A program made the position numbers and the translations under genes. A stretch of DNA of 64,000 nucleotides from JANQOH01 sp965201155 (lineage in GTDB: Bacteria; Pseudomonadota; Alphaproteobacteria; UBA7887): assembly GCA_965201155.1 (NCBI GenBank), contig OZ241752.1, forward strand, positions 310,001 through 374,000, in the 5' to 3' direction. The first letter of the stretch is position 1, and each line of letters starts with the position of its first letter. This document shows positions 36,773 through 44,737 of this stretch, piece by piece. The notes beneath the pieces were generated by a model. It was not told the DNA's origin and searched no databases. It saw only the letters and a list, made by a program, of their open reading frames with translations.

Positions 36773-37792
36773 GTGCAGAACCCCGCAAATATCTGGGACG
36801 ACGCCCCTCTGAACGCCTACCGCGTCGCTTCAACCGTGAACCCGGATGAAGCGATCGACATAATCTCTCATACCTATTGCGGCCGCGAAGCCCGCCTGAT
36901 CACAGCCGTCGATGCGCTCCGCTTCCGGTTTTGCGAGGCCCGCCTGGGCCGAACCACCCTCGGCGCCATGTCGTTCGACTCGGACGTCCATTACGACCTC
37001 GGCGAAACCGAATCCTGCTTCCTGATCCAGCTCGCCGACCGCGGCACCATTGAATATGTCAATGGCGGTGAAACCTGCGAAGTCACCCCGACACAGGGAA
37101 TGGTGACATCACCCACCCGCCCGCTGCGGATTCACTACGGTAAGCGCTCCCGGGGCTTCATCTTCAAGATCGACCGGCGCACCCTTGAGAACCATTTCCG
37201 CACCTTGACTGGCGCGACCCTCTCTCGTCCCTTGATCTTCGGCGCATCAATCCCCGACCGCAGCAGCTTTGCCCTCCGATATGGCCGCCTCTTGCGCTAC
37301 TTGGTCGGCGAACTCGACGCCGATGGCGGCATCCTCTCCATGCCCCGCTATATCGCGAACATCGAGGACTTGGTGATGACCGCCCTGCTGACCGGGCAGC
37401 GGCATAATTTTTCCCATTGCCTCAAAACACCCCCGCCATCCACGACACCCGCCCTGATCCGGCGTGTGGAAGAGTACGTCCTTGCAGACCCCGCACGGCC
37501 CTGCTCCATCGCCGATTTCGTCTCGCTTACCGGCGTCAGCGGACGCTCGCTCTACCGCGCATTCCGCCGCTATCGCGGCTGCACCCCCATGTCCTTCGTC
37601 CGCACTGCCCGCCTGAACATGGCGCGAATACAGCTCACCGCCGGCACCCCCGGCGCCACCGTAACCTCCATCGCCCTGAACTGCGGCTTCGAACACCTGG
37701 GCCGCTTCGCCCACGACTACGCCGCCCACTACGGCGAACCCCCCTCCCAAACCCTAAAAACCGCCCGCCACCCCGCCCCACCCCCGAACTGA
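36773..37792 (+). CDS. AraC-family transcriptional regulator
   Basis: 339 residues from a GTG start. An N-terminal cupin-like sensor region of the AraC-binding-like type covers about residues 30-200. A C-terminal double helix-turn-helix begins near residue 225, with ISDF-like CSIADFVSLTGVSGRSLYRAFRRYRGCTPMSFVR and the second helix pair TSIALNCGFEHLGRFAHDYAAHYGEPPS. It is divergent from the iorAB-like operon and likely its activator. The C-terminal tail is Pro-rich. Confidence 0.88.
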   Translation: MQNPANIWDDAPLNAYRVASTVNPDEAIDIISHTYCGREARLITAVDALRFRFCEARLGRTTLGAMSFDSDVHYDLGETESCFLIQLADRGTIEYVNGGETCEVTPTQGMVTSPTRPLRIHYGKRSRGFIFKIDRRTLENHFRTLTGATLSRPLIFGASIPDRSSFALRYGRLLRYLVGELDADGGILSMPRYIANIEDLVMTALLTGQRHNFSHCLKTPPPSTTPALIRRVEEYVLADPARPCSIADFVSLTGVSGRSLYRAFRRYRGCTPMSFVRTARLNMARIQLTAGTPGATVTSIALNCGFEHLGRFAHDYAAHYGEPPSQTLKTARHPAPPPN

Positions 37793-38167
37793 ACCCGAAT
37801 ACTCCGACACCCCCGCGCGGCACGGCCCCACTCCAGACAGCCGGTCCACCCCGTATCCTTCAGACTCGCTTGGTCAGCCACCCTCTGCGGACAACCAGAA
37901 GCGCGGCCCGCGCCGACGCAACAAAACGCCCTGCCGGCCACATTACGCGAACCAAACCCGCAAAGAACGTGCCGACCGCGGCGCAAAGGCCATGATCCCA
38001 CCCACCATTGGCCCCGGAACTCTCATCCCGATTGCCCCGCTATACTGCACCGCCGTGATGGGGTTATCTTCGGGTTACCCGTTTTCCTGCGGGATCCGGA
38101 AGGCCACCCTACCGGGACAGCATGCAACGGGAGGGCCGGAGCAGCTTGGCACGGGAGCGGACACGGG
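37793..38167. other. 375-bp gap between AraC regulator and Sel1 gene
   Basis: GC-rich, low-complexity sequence with many CCCC runs. Open frames here are short, Arg/Pro-rich and unsupported. TATACT at about 38040-38045 might belong to a promoter of the Sel1-repeat gene, but no matching -35 element is evident. No RNA gene recognised. Confidence 0.5.
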
Positions 38168-38704
38168 ATGAATACAATGAACCGAGCGGCCGGGCTTGGC
38201 GTATCGCTAGCTTGTCTGGTGCTGGTGACAGCTTGGGCGGTTTCCGCATCGGCGCAGACGGTTGAAGACGCCGTGGCAGCGTACGACCGCGGCGACTATG
38301 CCGTCGCCTATCGCAGCTTTCTCACTAATGCCGAACAAGGCTCCGCTTTCGCCCAGTTCTTTCTCGGGGTCATGTAGGACTGGGGCCGGGGCGTTCCGCA
38401 GGACTATGCCGAGGCCGCAAGGTGGTACCAACGCGCCGCAGACCAAGGCAATGCGAGCGCTCAGTACAATCTTGCACTCATGTACCACCACGGCCGCGGC
38501 GTACCGCAGGATTATGCCGAAGCAATGATGTGGTACCGCCTCGCCGCCGACCAGGGCAACGCGAGCGCTCAGTACAATCTTGCACTCATGTACCACCACG
38601 GCCAAGGTGTTCCGCAGGATTATGCCGAGGCTGCGAGGTGGTACCGACGCGCCGCAGACGAAGGCCACGCGGGCGCTCAGTACAGGGAGGCTCTCGTAAT
38701 TTGA
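38168..38704 (+). pseudogene. Sel1-repeat secreted protein, interrupted by a stop and by an IS
   Basis: A signal peptide (MNTMNRAAGLGVSLACLVL, cleavage near ASAQ) leads into an AYDRGDYAVAYRSFL repeat and then Sel1 repeats of 36 residues (AEAARWY-RAADQGNASAQYNLALMYHHG-GVPQDY). Codon 70 is TAG (38375-38377) where neighbouring repeats have a Tyr codon after LALM. The frame then continues for over 100 codons without other defects. At 38685 an IS5-type element cuts a repeat after AQY, and the last residues REALVI are IS sequence. Sel1 proteins mediate protein interactions, often at the envelope. The intact target would have been longer. Confidence 0.85.
38408..38684 (+). repeat. Tandem 108-bp repeats encoding Sel1 units
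   Basis: Two and a half near-identical 108-bp units starting about 38408, 38516 and 38624, the last cut at 38684 by the IS. Each encodes one 36-residue Sel1 repeat. The near-identity at DNA level suggests recent duplication and makes the array prone to slippage. Confidence 0.75.
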
Positions 38705-39968
38705 TTTCTTGTTTTCCTTGGTTGATTTGTCGGTTTTGTGGGGATGAAAGAGTCGGTGGAACTACGGATCAGGTGGGGAAAACGGTTCCCGACAGCGGTT
38801 GGAGAGCCTGAAACGGTTCACAGGGCACATAGGCCCCCCGTGTTCGGCATTCTATTGAACCCTGTCGCAGCAGAGGGGCCGGTGGTTCGCCCGCAGCCAG
38901 ACAAGCCGGCGCAGGTTGTACACCAGGTTCATCATGCCGATCTTGAAGCGTGCCCGGACCATGCCGATAGTCCTGACCCGCTTGCCGCCCATCGCTTCGT
39001 GTTGAGCAAAGACATGTTCGACGACCGCGCGCACCTTCGAACGCTTGCGGTTGGCTTCCTGGGAGCGCACAGGCAAGGGGCGGTTGCGATGCCCCTTGCG
39101 GTGAATGTGGCTGCGCCAGCCTCGTTCGGCCAGCAACCGCCTCATGGTGGCGACTGCTGTAGGCACTGTCGGCCCAGACGGCGCCACTGGTATTCGTCTC
39201 ATCAAGCACCTGTTCGAACATCTTGCTGTCGTGACACGCCGCATCGCTCGCCTCCCAGCGACGGACAAGACGATACGCACGGTCCACGCTGATGTGGTTC
39301 TTGTATCCGTAATGGGTTTCATTTCTCTTGCGCGTCCAGCGTGCGTCAGTGTCCTTGTGACGGCGCTTCTTCTGCGACCATTCGGACGGAACCTTCCCCG
39401 CCTTCACCTGTGCGTTCTCGTCGCGGCTGTTGCGTTGACGCGGCGCCTTCACAAAGCTCGCATCCACGATCTGTCCCCTGCGCGCCACATAGCCCTGGTC
39501 CTCGATCTGCGAGGACAGTTCCGAAAACAGGCTGTCAAACGCCTCCGCGAGTTTCAGGTTCTCCCGAAACCGCCAGATGGTCTTTGCATCGGGCACCGTA
39601 TCCTCGGGATGCAGCCCCAGGAACCGGGCGAACGAATAGCGGTCGCGGATCTGGAACTCCGTCTGGTCGTCGCTCAGGTTGTACATTTGCTGCAAGACCA
39701 GAACCCGGAACATGAGAACCCGGTCGTATTCCCTGCGACCGGCATTGCTCTTGCGCGGCTTCGACAGTGCCGCGTCCAGCGCCGGGCGAAACCCCTCCCA
39801 GTCCACAGCACCGGACAGCTTCATCAACGGATCACCCAATCCGTCAAGCTTGGCAAACCGCTCTTCAAGGTCGAAAAAACCCGGCATTCCCATCAAACCT
39901 GCCTCCCAGAACAACAAGGCAGATTATACCACATAAATGGAAAAATCAGAGGATTTTGAGAGGCTCCC
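38685..39968 (-). mobile_element. IS5-type insertion sequence, copy 1 (frameshifted)
   Basis: A 1284-bp element. Its ends are GGGAGGCTCTCGTAAT at 38685 and, on the other strand from 39968, GGGAGCCTCTCAAAAT: imperfect inverted repeats. The same element occurs in the opposite orientation at 43205-44487, where it is 1 bp shorter. Flanking 4-mers (TACA left, TTAT right) do not match, so no target duplication is left at this copy. Confidence 0.9.
38852..39893 (-). pseudogene. IS5-type transposase, frameshifted
   Basis: Same protein as the intact 346-residue transposase at 43280-44320: MGMPGFFDLEERFAKLDGLG at the start, catalytic VDASF and WADSAYSS. An extra C near 39136 shifts the frame after SRHHEA, so the C-terminal third with the catalytic Glu region (RAVVEHVFAQHEAMGG) is in another frame down to 38852. 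The copy is presumably inactive unless rescued by the other one. Confidence 0.9.
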
Positions 39969-40324
39969 TTATCTCAACCAGAGAGATATTCCGTGAAATC
40001 GAGAGACAGGAAGACAATCTTCTGAAATGGGCAACGGTAAACAGAGCAATATTCACGACGCCGAGACCGGAGGAAGGGGCGTTTGTGGCAAGGATATACA
40101 AAGTCCCCCACTTCCAGGCAAACATTGAGAAAAAGAAGCTCGTCCGAGGCGGGAATGTCGCGGATCCGTTCGTCGTCGCTAAGGCGGCCGTAATGGAAAT
40201 GCCGGTGGTAACCGTCGAAAAATATCGCCCCAATGCTGCCAAGGTCCCCAACATCTGCCAGCATTTCGGTGTGCCCTGCCTCAGCTTCGAAGAATTCATG
40301 CAGCACGAGGGCTGGCGATTTTGA
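39969..40324 (+). pseudogene. PIN-like (DUF4411) toxin gene lacking its 5' end
   Basis: The 118 codons from the IS boundary match the body and C-terminus of DUF4411 PIN-domain-like proteins: LISTREIFREIERQEDNLLKW, GNVADPFVVAKAAVMEMPVVTVEK (Asp-containing PIN core) and KVPNICQHFGVPCLSFEEFM. Intact members are roughly 155-165 residues and start with a Leu-Asp-Thr-Asn-type strand; about 40 N-terminal residues with the first catalytic Asp are missing. The missing part is not found at the other IS junctions. No cognate antitoxin is adjacent. Convergent with the next gene, 11 bp apart. Confidence 0.75.
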
Positions 40325-40335
40325 AACCGGCGCCA

Positions 40336-41514
40336 TCACACACCCGGACGATTCCGCCGTTCCTCCGCATCGTCCCGATACAGCCACTCCGGCCCCAGGT
40401 CCTTCAGGTCCGCCACACCGATCTGGCCCATCACATCGTCAATCTCTCCCCGCAGCAGCGCAATGGCGCGGCTGACGCCGGCGACCCCGGCCGCCGCCGC
40501 CCCGTAAAGCGCCGGCCGCCCCATGAACACGAACTCCGCGCCGAGACACATCGCGATCACCACTTCGGCGCCGCGGCGAATACCGCTGTCGAACATCACT
40601 GTCATGCGGTCGCCCACTGCGGCCTTTACCGCCGGCAGCACCTCCAGCGGCGACGCCGCATAGTCAAGCTGGCGGGCGCCGTGATTGGACACCATCAGGC
40701 CATCCACCCCCAGCTCTGCCGCACGCAGCGCGTCCCCTTCATGCATAATGCCCTTGAGCACGAACGCCCCCGGCCACAGGCGGCGGAAATTCTCGACATC
40801 TTTCCAACTCATTGGCGCCGGCGACTGCGAGACAAGAAACGCCGCCACTTCGTCGGCGCTAGCCCCCGCGCCGGCATATGGCGCCCAGTTGGCAAACACC
40901 GGCATGCCGTGCCGCAGATATTCCGCCAGCCAGCGCGGATGGCGCAGCGCGTCGATGCGGACCGACCACGGCATGCGAAGCGGGCGCACCAGGCCGTTGC
41001 GCAGATTGCGCTCGCGCTTCGGATGAATCGGCACATCCACCGTTACCACCAGCGTCGACAGCCCGGCATCCCTCGCACGGCGAATCATGTCCTCGGAAAT
41101 CGACTTGTCACGCGCCGGATACATCTGGTACCAGCCATGATCGGGCGCCGTCCGACCCAGTTCCTCGATCGTCGCGTTGCACGCGCCGGACATGATGAAC
41201 GGTATGTTGGCGTCCCTCGCAGCCTCCGCCAGCATTAGGTCGCCGCCCCTGCGCATGAGGCCCGCAAGACCCGTTGGCGCGACACCGAACGGTGATGCAT
41301 AATCGCGGCCGAACAGCCTTGTGGTCTGGCTGCGCGACCGGATATCGACCATGTATCGCGGAATCAGGCGGTGCTTGTGGAAGGCGGTCCGGTTGTGGCC
41401 CAGCCCCTCCTCGCCATGAACGCCGCCTTCGATATAGTCATAGGCAATGCGCGGCAGGTAGCGTTTCGCCATGCCCCGCAAATCTTCGAAATTGAGAGCG
41501 TCGCTTACCTTCAT
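40336..41514 (-). CDS. FMN-dependent alpha-hydroxyacid dehydrogenase (L-lactate dehydrogenase type)
   Basis: 392 residues of the FMN-dependent LldD/glycolate oxidase/mandelate dehydrogenase family. FAPTGLAGL-like VAPTGLAGLMRRGGD near residue 81, WYQMYPARD, TVDVPIHPKRERNLRNG, KGIMHEGDALRAAELGVDGLMVSNHGARQLD (catalytic His-Gly-x-Arg) and MFDSGIRRGAEV all match. It oxidises a 2-hydroxy acid such as lactate or mandelate and passes electrons to the respiratory chain. It lies inside the IS-bounded island together with phaZ; oxidation of hydroxy acids and PHA turnover could be linked, which is inference. Confidence 0.87.
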   Translation of the reverse strand: MKVSDALNFEDLRGMAKRYLPRIAYDYIEGGVHGEEGLGHNRTAFHKHRLIPRYMVDIRSRSQTTRLFGRDYASPFGVAPTGLAGLMRRGGDLMLAEAARDANIPFIMSGACNATIEELGRTAPDHGWYQMYPARDKSISEDMIRRARDAGLSTLVVTVDVPIHPKRERNLRNGLVRPLRMPWSVRIDALRHPRWLAEYLRHGMPVFANWAPYAGAGASADEVAAFLVSQSPAPMSWKDVENFRRLWPGAFVLKGIMHEGDALRAAELGVDGLMVSNHGARQLDYAASPLEVLPAVKAAVGDRMTVMFDSGIRRGAEVVIAMCLGAEFVFMGRPALYGAAAAGVAGVSRAIALLRGEIDDVMGQIGVADLKDLGPEWLYRDDAEERRNRPGV

Positions 41515-41574
41515 GTCCGATACGTGAATGAGCCGCCCCGCGGGCGGCGGTTGAAGCAGGAACGCAAACCGCGT

Positions 41575-42792
41575 TTATCGGCGTGTGTGATGCCGTAGAA
41601 AGGCCGAAACGAGCGGCGCAATCGTCTCGCGCCATCGCCGACCGTTGAAGATACCATAATGGCCAACGCCCGGTTGTTCATGGTCGGCGCGGAGCCGGTT
41701 CGGTATGTTTTCGCACAGGCCATGCGCCGCCCGGGTCTGCCCCGGCGGACAGATATCATCCAGACTGCCTTCGACCGTCATCAACGCCGACTGCGTGAGA
41801 GCCTGCGGCTCCACCGGGCGCCCGCGGCTGGCCATCACCCCGCGCGGCAGGTCGTGCTGCTGAAATACTGTGCGCACCGTCTGCAAAAAATACGCCGCGT
41901 CGAGATCCATCGTTGCGCGGTATTCCTCATAGAACCGGCGCGTCGCCGCGGCTTCCTCTCCGTCGCCGCGCACCAGATGCCGAAACATCACCCAATGGGC
42001 ATTCACATGCCTGTCGAGATTCTGGCTCATGAAACCCGCAAGCTGCAGGAAACCGGGGTAAACCCGGCGCATCATGCCCGCATGGGGCCACGGAACGCGG
42101 CTGATCCCGTGGCTCTCGAACCACTCCAGCGGCAGGGATTCGGCGGCCCGGTTGACCCGTGTGGGGTTGACCCGCGTGTCGATCGGCCCTCCCATCAGCA
42201 CCATCGCCGGCGGTGTGGCGGGATCATTGTCCGCCGCCATCAACGCCGCCGCCGCAAGCACCGGAACCGCCGGCTGGCAAACCGCCATGACAGGCGTCCC
42301 TGGACCCAGATAACGCATCAGCGCGATGATCGTGTCGATATAGGCATCAAGGTCGAACACCCCTCGATAGAGCGGCACATCGCGAGCATCGGCCCAATCC
42401 GTGATGTAGAGATCGTGATCGGCCAGCAAGCGGCTGACCGTGCCTCGCAACAGCGTCGCAAAATGGCCTGACATCGGCGCAACAATCAGCAGCCGCGGAC
42501 GCGCCGGCCCGGATTCGCGCTCGAAGTGCACCAGATCGCAAAAGTGCAGCGATGCCGCGATGCGCTCCGATGCGCCGGGTATATCGAACGCCGGTTTGCC
42601 GCGCCGGCGCGTCACCTGCTCGAAGAGATCGCACGCAGCCGCCACCGAACGCGCCGCGTGGGTGCCGCGAAACGGATTGAACGGATGATCGGCAACGAGG
42701 CGCGACTGCTGCGCCGCCAGACGCGCCGGCGCCAGCGACGCGCGGTGCAATTCATAAAGGTGATACAGCAAGGCTCCGCCTCGGGTGAGCAC
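41575..42792 (-). CDS. phaZ: Intracellular polyhydroxyalkanoate depolymerase
   Basis: 405 residues of the PhaZ family that mobilises cytoplasmic PHB granules. YHLYELHRASLAPAR near the start, CDLFEQVTRRRGKP, LLIVAPMSGHFATLLRGTV, YITDWADARDVPL, the nucleophile elbow VMAVCQPAVPVLAA with an active-site Cys, LMGGPIDTRVNPT, and VEGSLDDICPPGQTRAAH followed by GVGHYGIFNG (Asp and His). The frame opens with GTG at 42792, but a TTG seven codons later gives the family's usual MLYxLYEL start. Cargo of the IS-bounded island. Confidence 0.88.
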   Translation of the reverse strand: MLTRGGALLYHLYELHRASLAPARLAAQQSRLVADHPFNPFRGTHAARSVAAACDLFEQVTRRRGKPAFDIPGASERIAASLHFCDLVHFERESGPARPRLLIVAPMSGHFATLLRGTVSRLLADHDLYITDWADARDVPLYRGVFDLDAYIDTIIALMRYLGPGTPVMAVCQPAVPVLAAAALMAADNDPATPPAMVLMGGPIDTRVNPTRVNRAAESLPLEWFESHGISRVPWPHAGMMRRVYPGFLQLAGFMSQNLDRHVNAHWVMFRHLVRGDGEEAAATRRFYEEYRATMDLDAAYFLQTVRTVFQQHDLPRGVMASRGRPVEPQALTQSALMTVEGSLDDICPPGQTRAAHGLCENIPNRLRADHEQPGVGHYGIFNGRRWRETIAPLVSAFLRHHTRR

Positions 42793-42819
42793 GAACGATG
42801 TATACAGCGAATTGAAACG

Positions 42820-42909
42820 TCAGTGTACGATCACGACCGGCCGTGTTCCTCGCTGTTCATGGCCAGTTGTGGGATCGAGGCTGACAAGCCAGTTCTCACC
42901 CCGCTGCAT
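42820..42909 (-). pseudogene. mazF toxin remnant (29 codons)
   Basis: Starting with an ATG that overlaps the mazE stop (TAATG), the frame reads MQRGENWLVSLDP, then TTGHEQRGTRPVVIVH and stops. This is the N-terminal strand region of MazF/ChpB-type endoribonucleases (about 110 residues). The remaining three quarters, including the catalytic core, are gone, and phaZ begins 27 bp beyond. The toxin must be inactive, which leaves mazE as an orphan antitoxin. Confidence 0.8.
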
Positions 42910-43166
42910 TACAGCAGTTCGTTGCCTATAGGCGGGGCGTCAAGCCATGCCCGGTCCCGATCTTCGGCCGGAGCGGTTTCGTCGCACTGCGCCAGCAGTT
43001 CTTCAGGCGTATAGTGCGGGCGGCCTCGTGGCGCGACGATCGAGCGGCGGCCCTCGACGCCAATATCTACCTTGGCGCCAGCCTGAAGGTCGAGGAGGTC
43101 AAGAAGAGCCGGGGGCACTGCGAGCATGACGGAACCGCCAACCTTGCGTAGATTCGTAGTATGCAC
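42909..43166 (-). CDS. mazE: MazE/ChpS-type antitoxin
   Basis: 85 residues with an AbrB-like N-terminal DNA-binding fold (LRKVGGSVMLAVPPALLDLLDLQAGAKVDIGVE) and a C-terminal toxin-binding tail (YTPEELLAQCDETAP, WLDAPPIGNELL). The GTG at 43166 is preferred because GGGAGGG lies 5-6 nt upstream; an ATG at 43181 is also in frame. It normally neutralises a MazF toxin encoded right after it, of which only 29 codons remain. The IS ends 38 bp upstream of the start, so the native promoter may be lost. Confidence 0.85.
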   Translation of the reverse strand: MHTTNLRKVGGSVMLAVPPALLDLLDLQAGAKVDIGVEGRRSIVAPRGRPHYTPEELLAQCDETAPAEDRDRAWLDAPPIGNELL

Positions 43167-43204
43167 GCGGCCCTCCCACATTAAATCTCAATGTAACTCA
43201 TTAT

Positions 43205-44487
43205 GGGAGGCTCTCAAAATCGCCTACTTTTCTCATTTATGTTGTATAATCCGGGTTGTTGTCTCGGGAGGCGGATTTGATGGGCATGCCGGGTTTTTTC
43301 GATCTTGAAGAACGGTTCGCAAAGCTTGACGGATTGGGCGATCCGTTGGCGAAGCTGTCCGGTTCTGTGAACTGGGAAGGGTTTCGCCCGGCGCTGGACG
43401 CGGCACTGTCGAAGCCGCGCAAGAGCAATGCCGGTCGCAGGGAATACGACCGGGTTCTCATGTTCCGGGTTCTGGTCTTGCAGCAAATGTACAACCTGAG
43501 CGACGACCAGACAGAGTTCCAGATCCGGGACCGCTATTCGTTCGCCCGGTTCCTGGGGCTGCATCCCGAGGATACGGTGCCCGATGCAAAGACCATCTGG
43601 CGGTTTCGGGAGAACCTGAAACTCGCGGAGGCGTTTGACAGCCTGTTTTCGGAACTGTCCTCGCAGATCGAGGACCAGGGCTATGTGGCGCGCAGGGGAC
43701 AGATCGTGGATGCGAGCTTTGTGAAGGCGCCGCGTCAACGCAACAGCCGCGACGAGAACGCACAGGTGAAGGCGGGGAAGGTTCCGTCCGAATGGTCGCA
43801 GAAGAAGCGTCGTCACAAGGACACCGACGCACGCTGGACGCGCAAGAGAAATGAAACCCATTACGGATACAAGAACCACATCAGCGTGGACCGTGCGTAT
43901 CGTCTTGTCCGTCGCTGGGAGGCGAGCGATGCGGCGTGTCACGACAGCAAGATGTTCGAACAGGTGCTTGATGAGACGAATACCAGTGGCGCTGTCTGGG
44001 CCGACAGTGCCTACAGCAGTCGCCACCATGAGGCGTTGCTGGCCGAACGAGGCTGGCGCAGCCACATTCACCGCAAGGGGCATCGCAACCGCCCCTTGCC
44101 TGTGCGCTCCCAGGAAGCCAACCGCAAGCGTTCGAAGGTGCGCGCGGTCGTCGAACATGTCTTTGCTCAACACGAAGCGATGGGCGGCAAGCGGGTCAGG
44201 ACTATCGGCATGGTCCGGGCACGCTTCAAGATCGGCATGATGAACCTGGTGTACAACCTGCGCCGGCTTGTCTGGCTGCGGGCGAACCACCGGCCCCTCT
44301 GCTGCGACAGGGTTCAATAGAATGCCGAACACGGGGGGCCTATGTGCCCTGTGAACCGTTTCAGGCTCTCCAACCGCTGTCGGGAACCGTTTTCCCCACC
44401 TGATCCGTAGTTCCACCGACTCTTTCATCCCCACAAAACCGACAAATCAACCAAGGAAAACAAGAAATCAAATTACGAGAGCCTCCC
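43205..44487 (+). mobile_element. IS5-type insertion sequence, copy 2 (intact)
   Basis: A 1283-bp element with terminal inverted repeats GGGAGGCTCTCAAAAT (43205) and, from 44487 on the other strand, GGGAGGCTCTCGTAAT. It carries one intact transposase. Flanks are TTAT left and TGCA right, with no target duplication. Compared with copy 1, about 27 mismatches fall in the first 174 bp and only a handful in the remaining 1.1 kb. Confidence 0.92.
43280..44320 (+). CDS. IS5-family transposase (intact)
   Basis: 346-residue DDE transposase with an N-terminal DUF772-type region (FRPALDAALSKPRKSNAGRREYD, LMFRVLVLQQMYNLSDDQTEF) and a DDE core: QIVDASFVKAPRQRNSRDE (first Asp), AVWADSAYSSRHHE (second Asp), and RAVVEHVFAQHEAMGGKRVR (Glu). 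ATG 43280 has GGGAGGCGG about 8 nt upstream. The 167 bp after the stop hold no other gene. Confidence 0.93.
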   Translation: MGMPGFFDLEERFAKLDGLGDPLAKLSGSVNWEGFRPALDAALSKPRKSNAGRREYDRVLMFRVLVLQQMYNLSDDQTEFQIRDRYSFARFLGLHPEDTVPDAKTIWRFRENLKLAEAFDSLFSELSSQIEDQGYVARRGQIVDASFVKAPRQRNSRDENAQVKAGKVPSEWSQKKRRHKDTDARWTRKRNETHYGYKNHISVDRAYRLVRRWEASDAACHDSKMFEQVLDETNTSGAVWADSAYSSRHHEALLAERGWRSHIHRKGHRNRPLPVRSQEANRKRSKVRAVVEHVFAQHEAMGGKRVRTIGMVRARFKIGMMNLVYNLRRLVWLRANHRPLCCDRVQ

Positions 44488-44737
44488 TGCAACCAACTAC
44501 GCTACTGCGCCCTTGTTTCGCCGTAATGCAGTCATGGTCGCTTCGCAAATCCCCGGAAATCCCGGCGAATCCCACTTTGACCGAAAAACGCCAAAAGGAA
44601 TCGCGCAATATTGTGGCAAATTCGGGGCAGCTGCGCCCTGAGGCCGACCGGCGAACCCGCGTGGCAATCTTGCGCCGCACAGCGTTATGCTGCGCCGCGG
44701 GCAGCACACGCCGCCCCGTCCCGCCCGGAGCGCCGCC

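Larger units (their letters stand above)
38685..44487. mobile_element. IS-bounded island (composite-transposon-like, inverted copies)
   Basis: Two copies of the same IS in opposite orientation enclose 3236 bp (39969-43204) with a broken toxin gene, an FMN-dependent dehydrogenase, phaZ, a mazF remnant and mazE. The outer flanks are TACA (left) and TGCA (right), not a clean target duplication; the inner flanks are both TTAT. Mobility as a unit is possible but unproven. Inverted copies would also allow inversion of the cargo. Confidence 0.45.

Noticed and set aside
37417..37995. A 192-codon Arg/Pro-rich frame overlapping the end of the AraC gene
   Set aside because: Low-complexity composition in an alternative frame of a real gene, without family features or a start signal.
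38408..38684. Regular direct repeats that might suggest a CRISPR-like array
   Set aside because: The 108-bp units are contiguous, have no unique spacers and translate into Sel1 repeats.
39767..40324. A 185-codon frame running from the IS into the PIN-like gene, as a possible hybrid protein
   Set aside because: The first third is antisense to the transposase and has no ribosome-binding site; only the part after 39968 shows family similarity.
38685..44487. A classical composite transposon with matching outer target duplication
   Set aside because: Outer flanks TACA and TGCA differ at one of four bases and no longer match was found when the ends were shifted by a few bases, so I kept the weaker description.
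44488..44737. Possible continuation of the Sel1 gene right of the second IS
   Set aside because: Joining the outer flanks gives AQYN in frame, but the following residues do not follow the Sel1 repeat pattern, so the match is probably chance.
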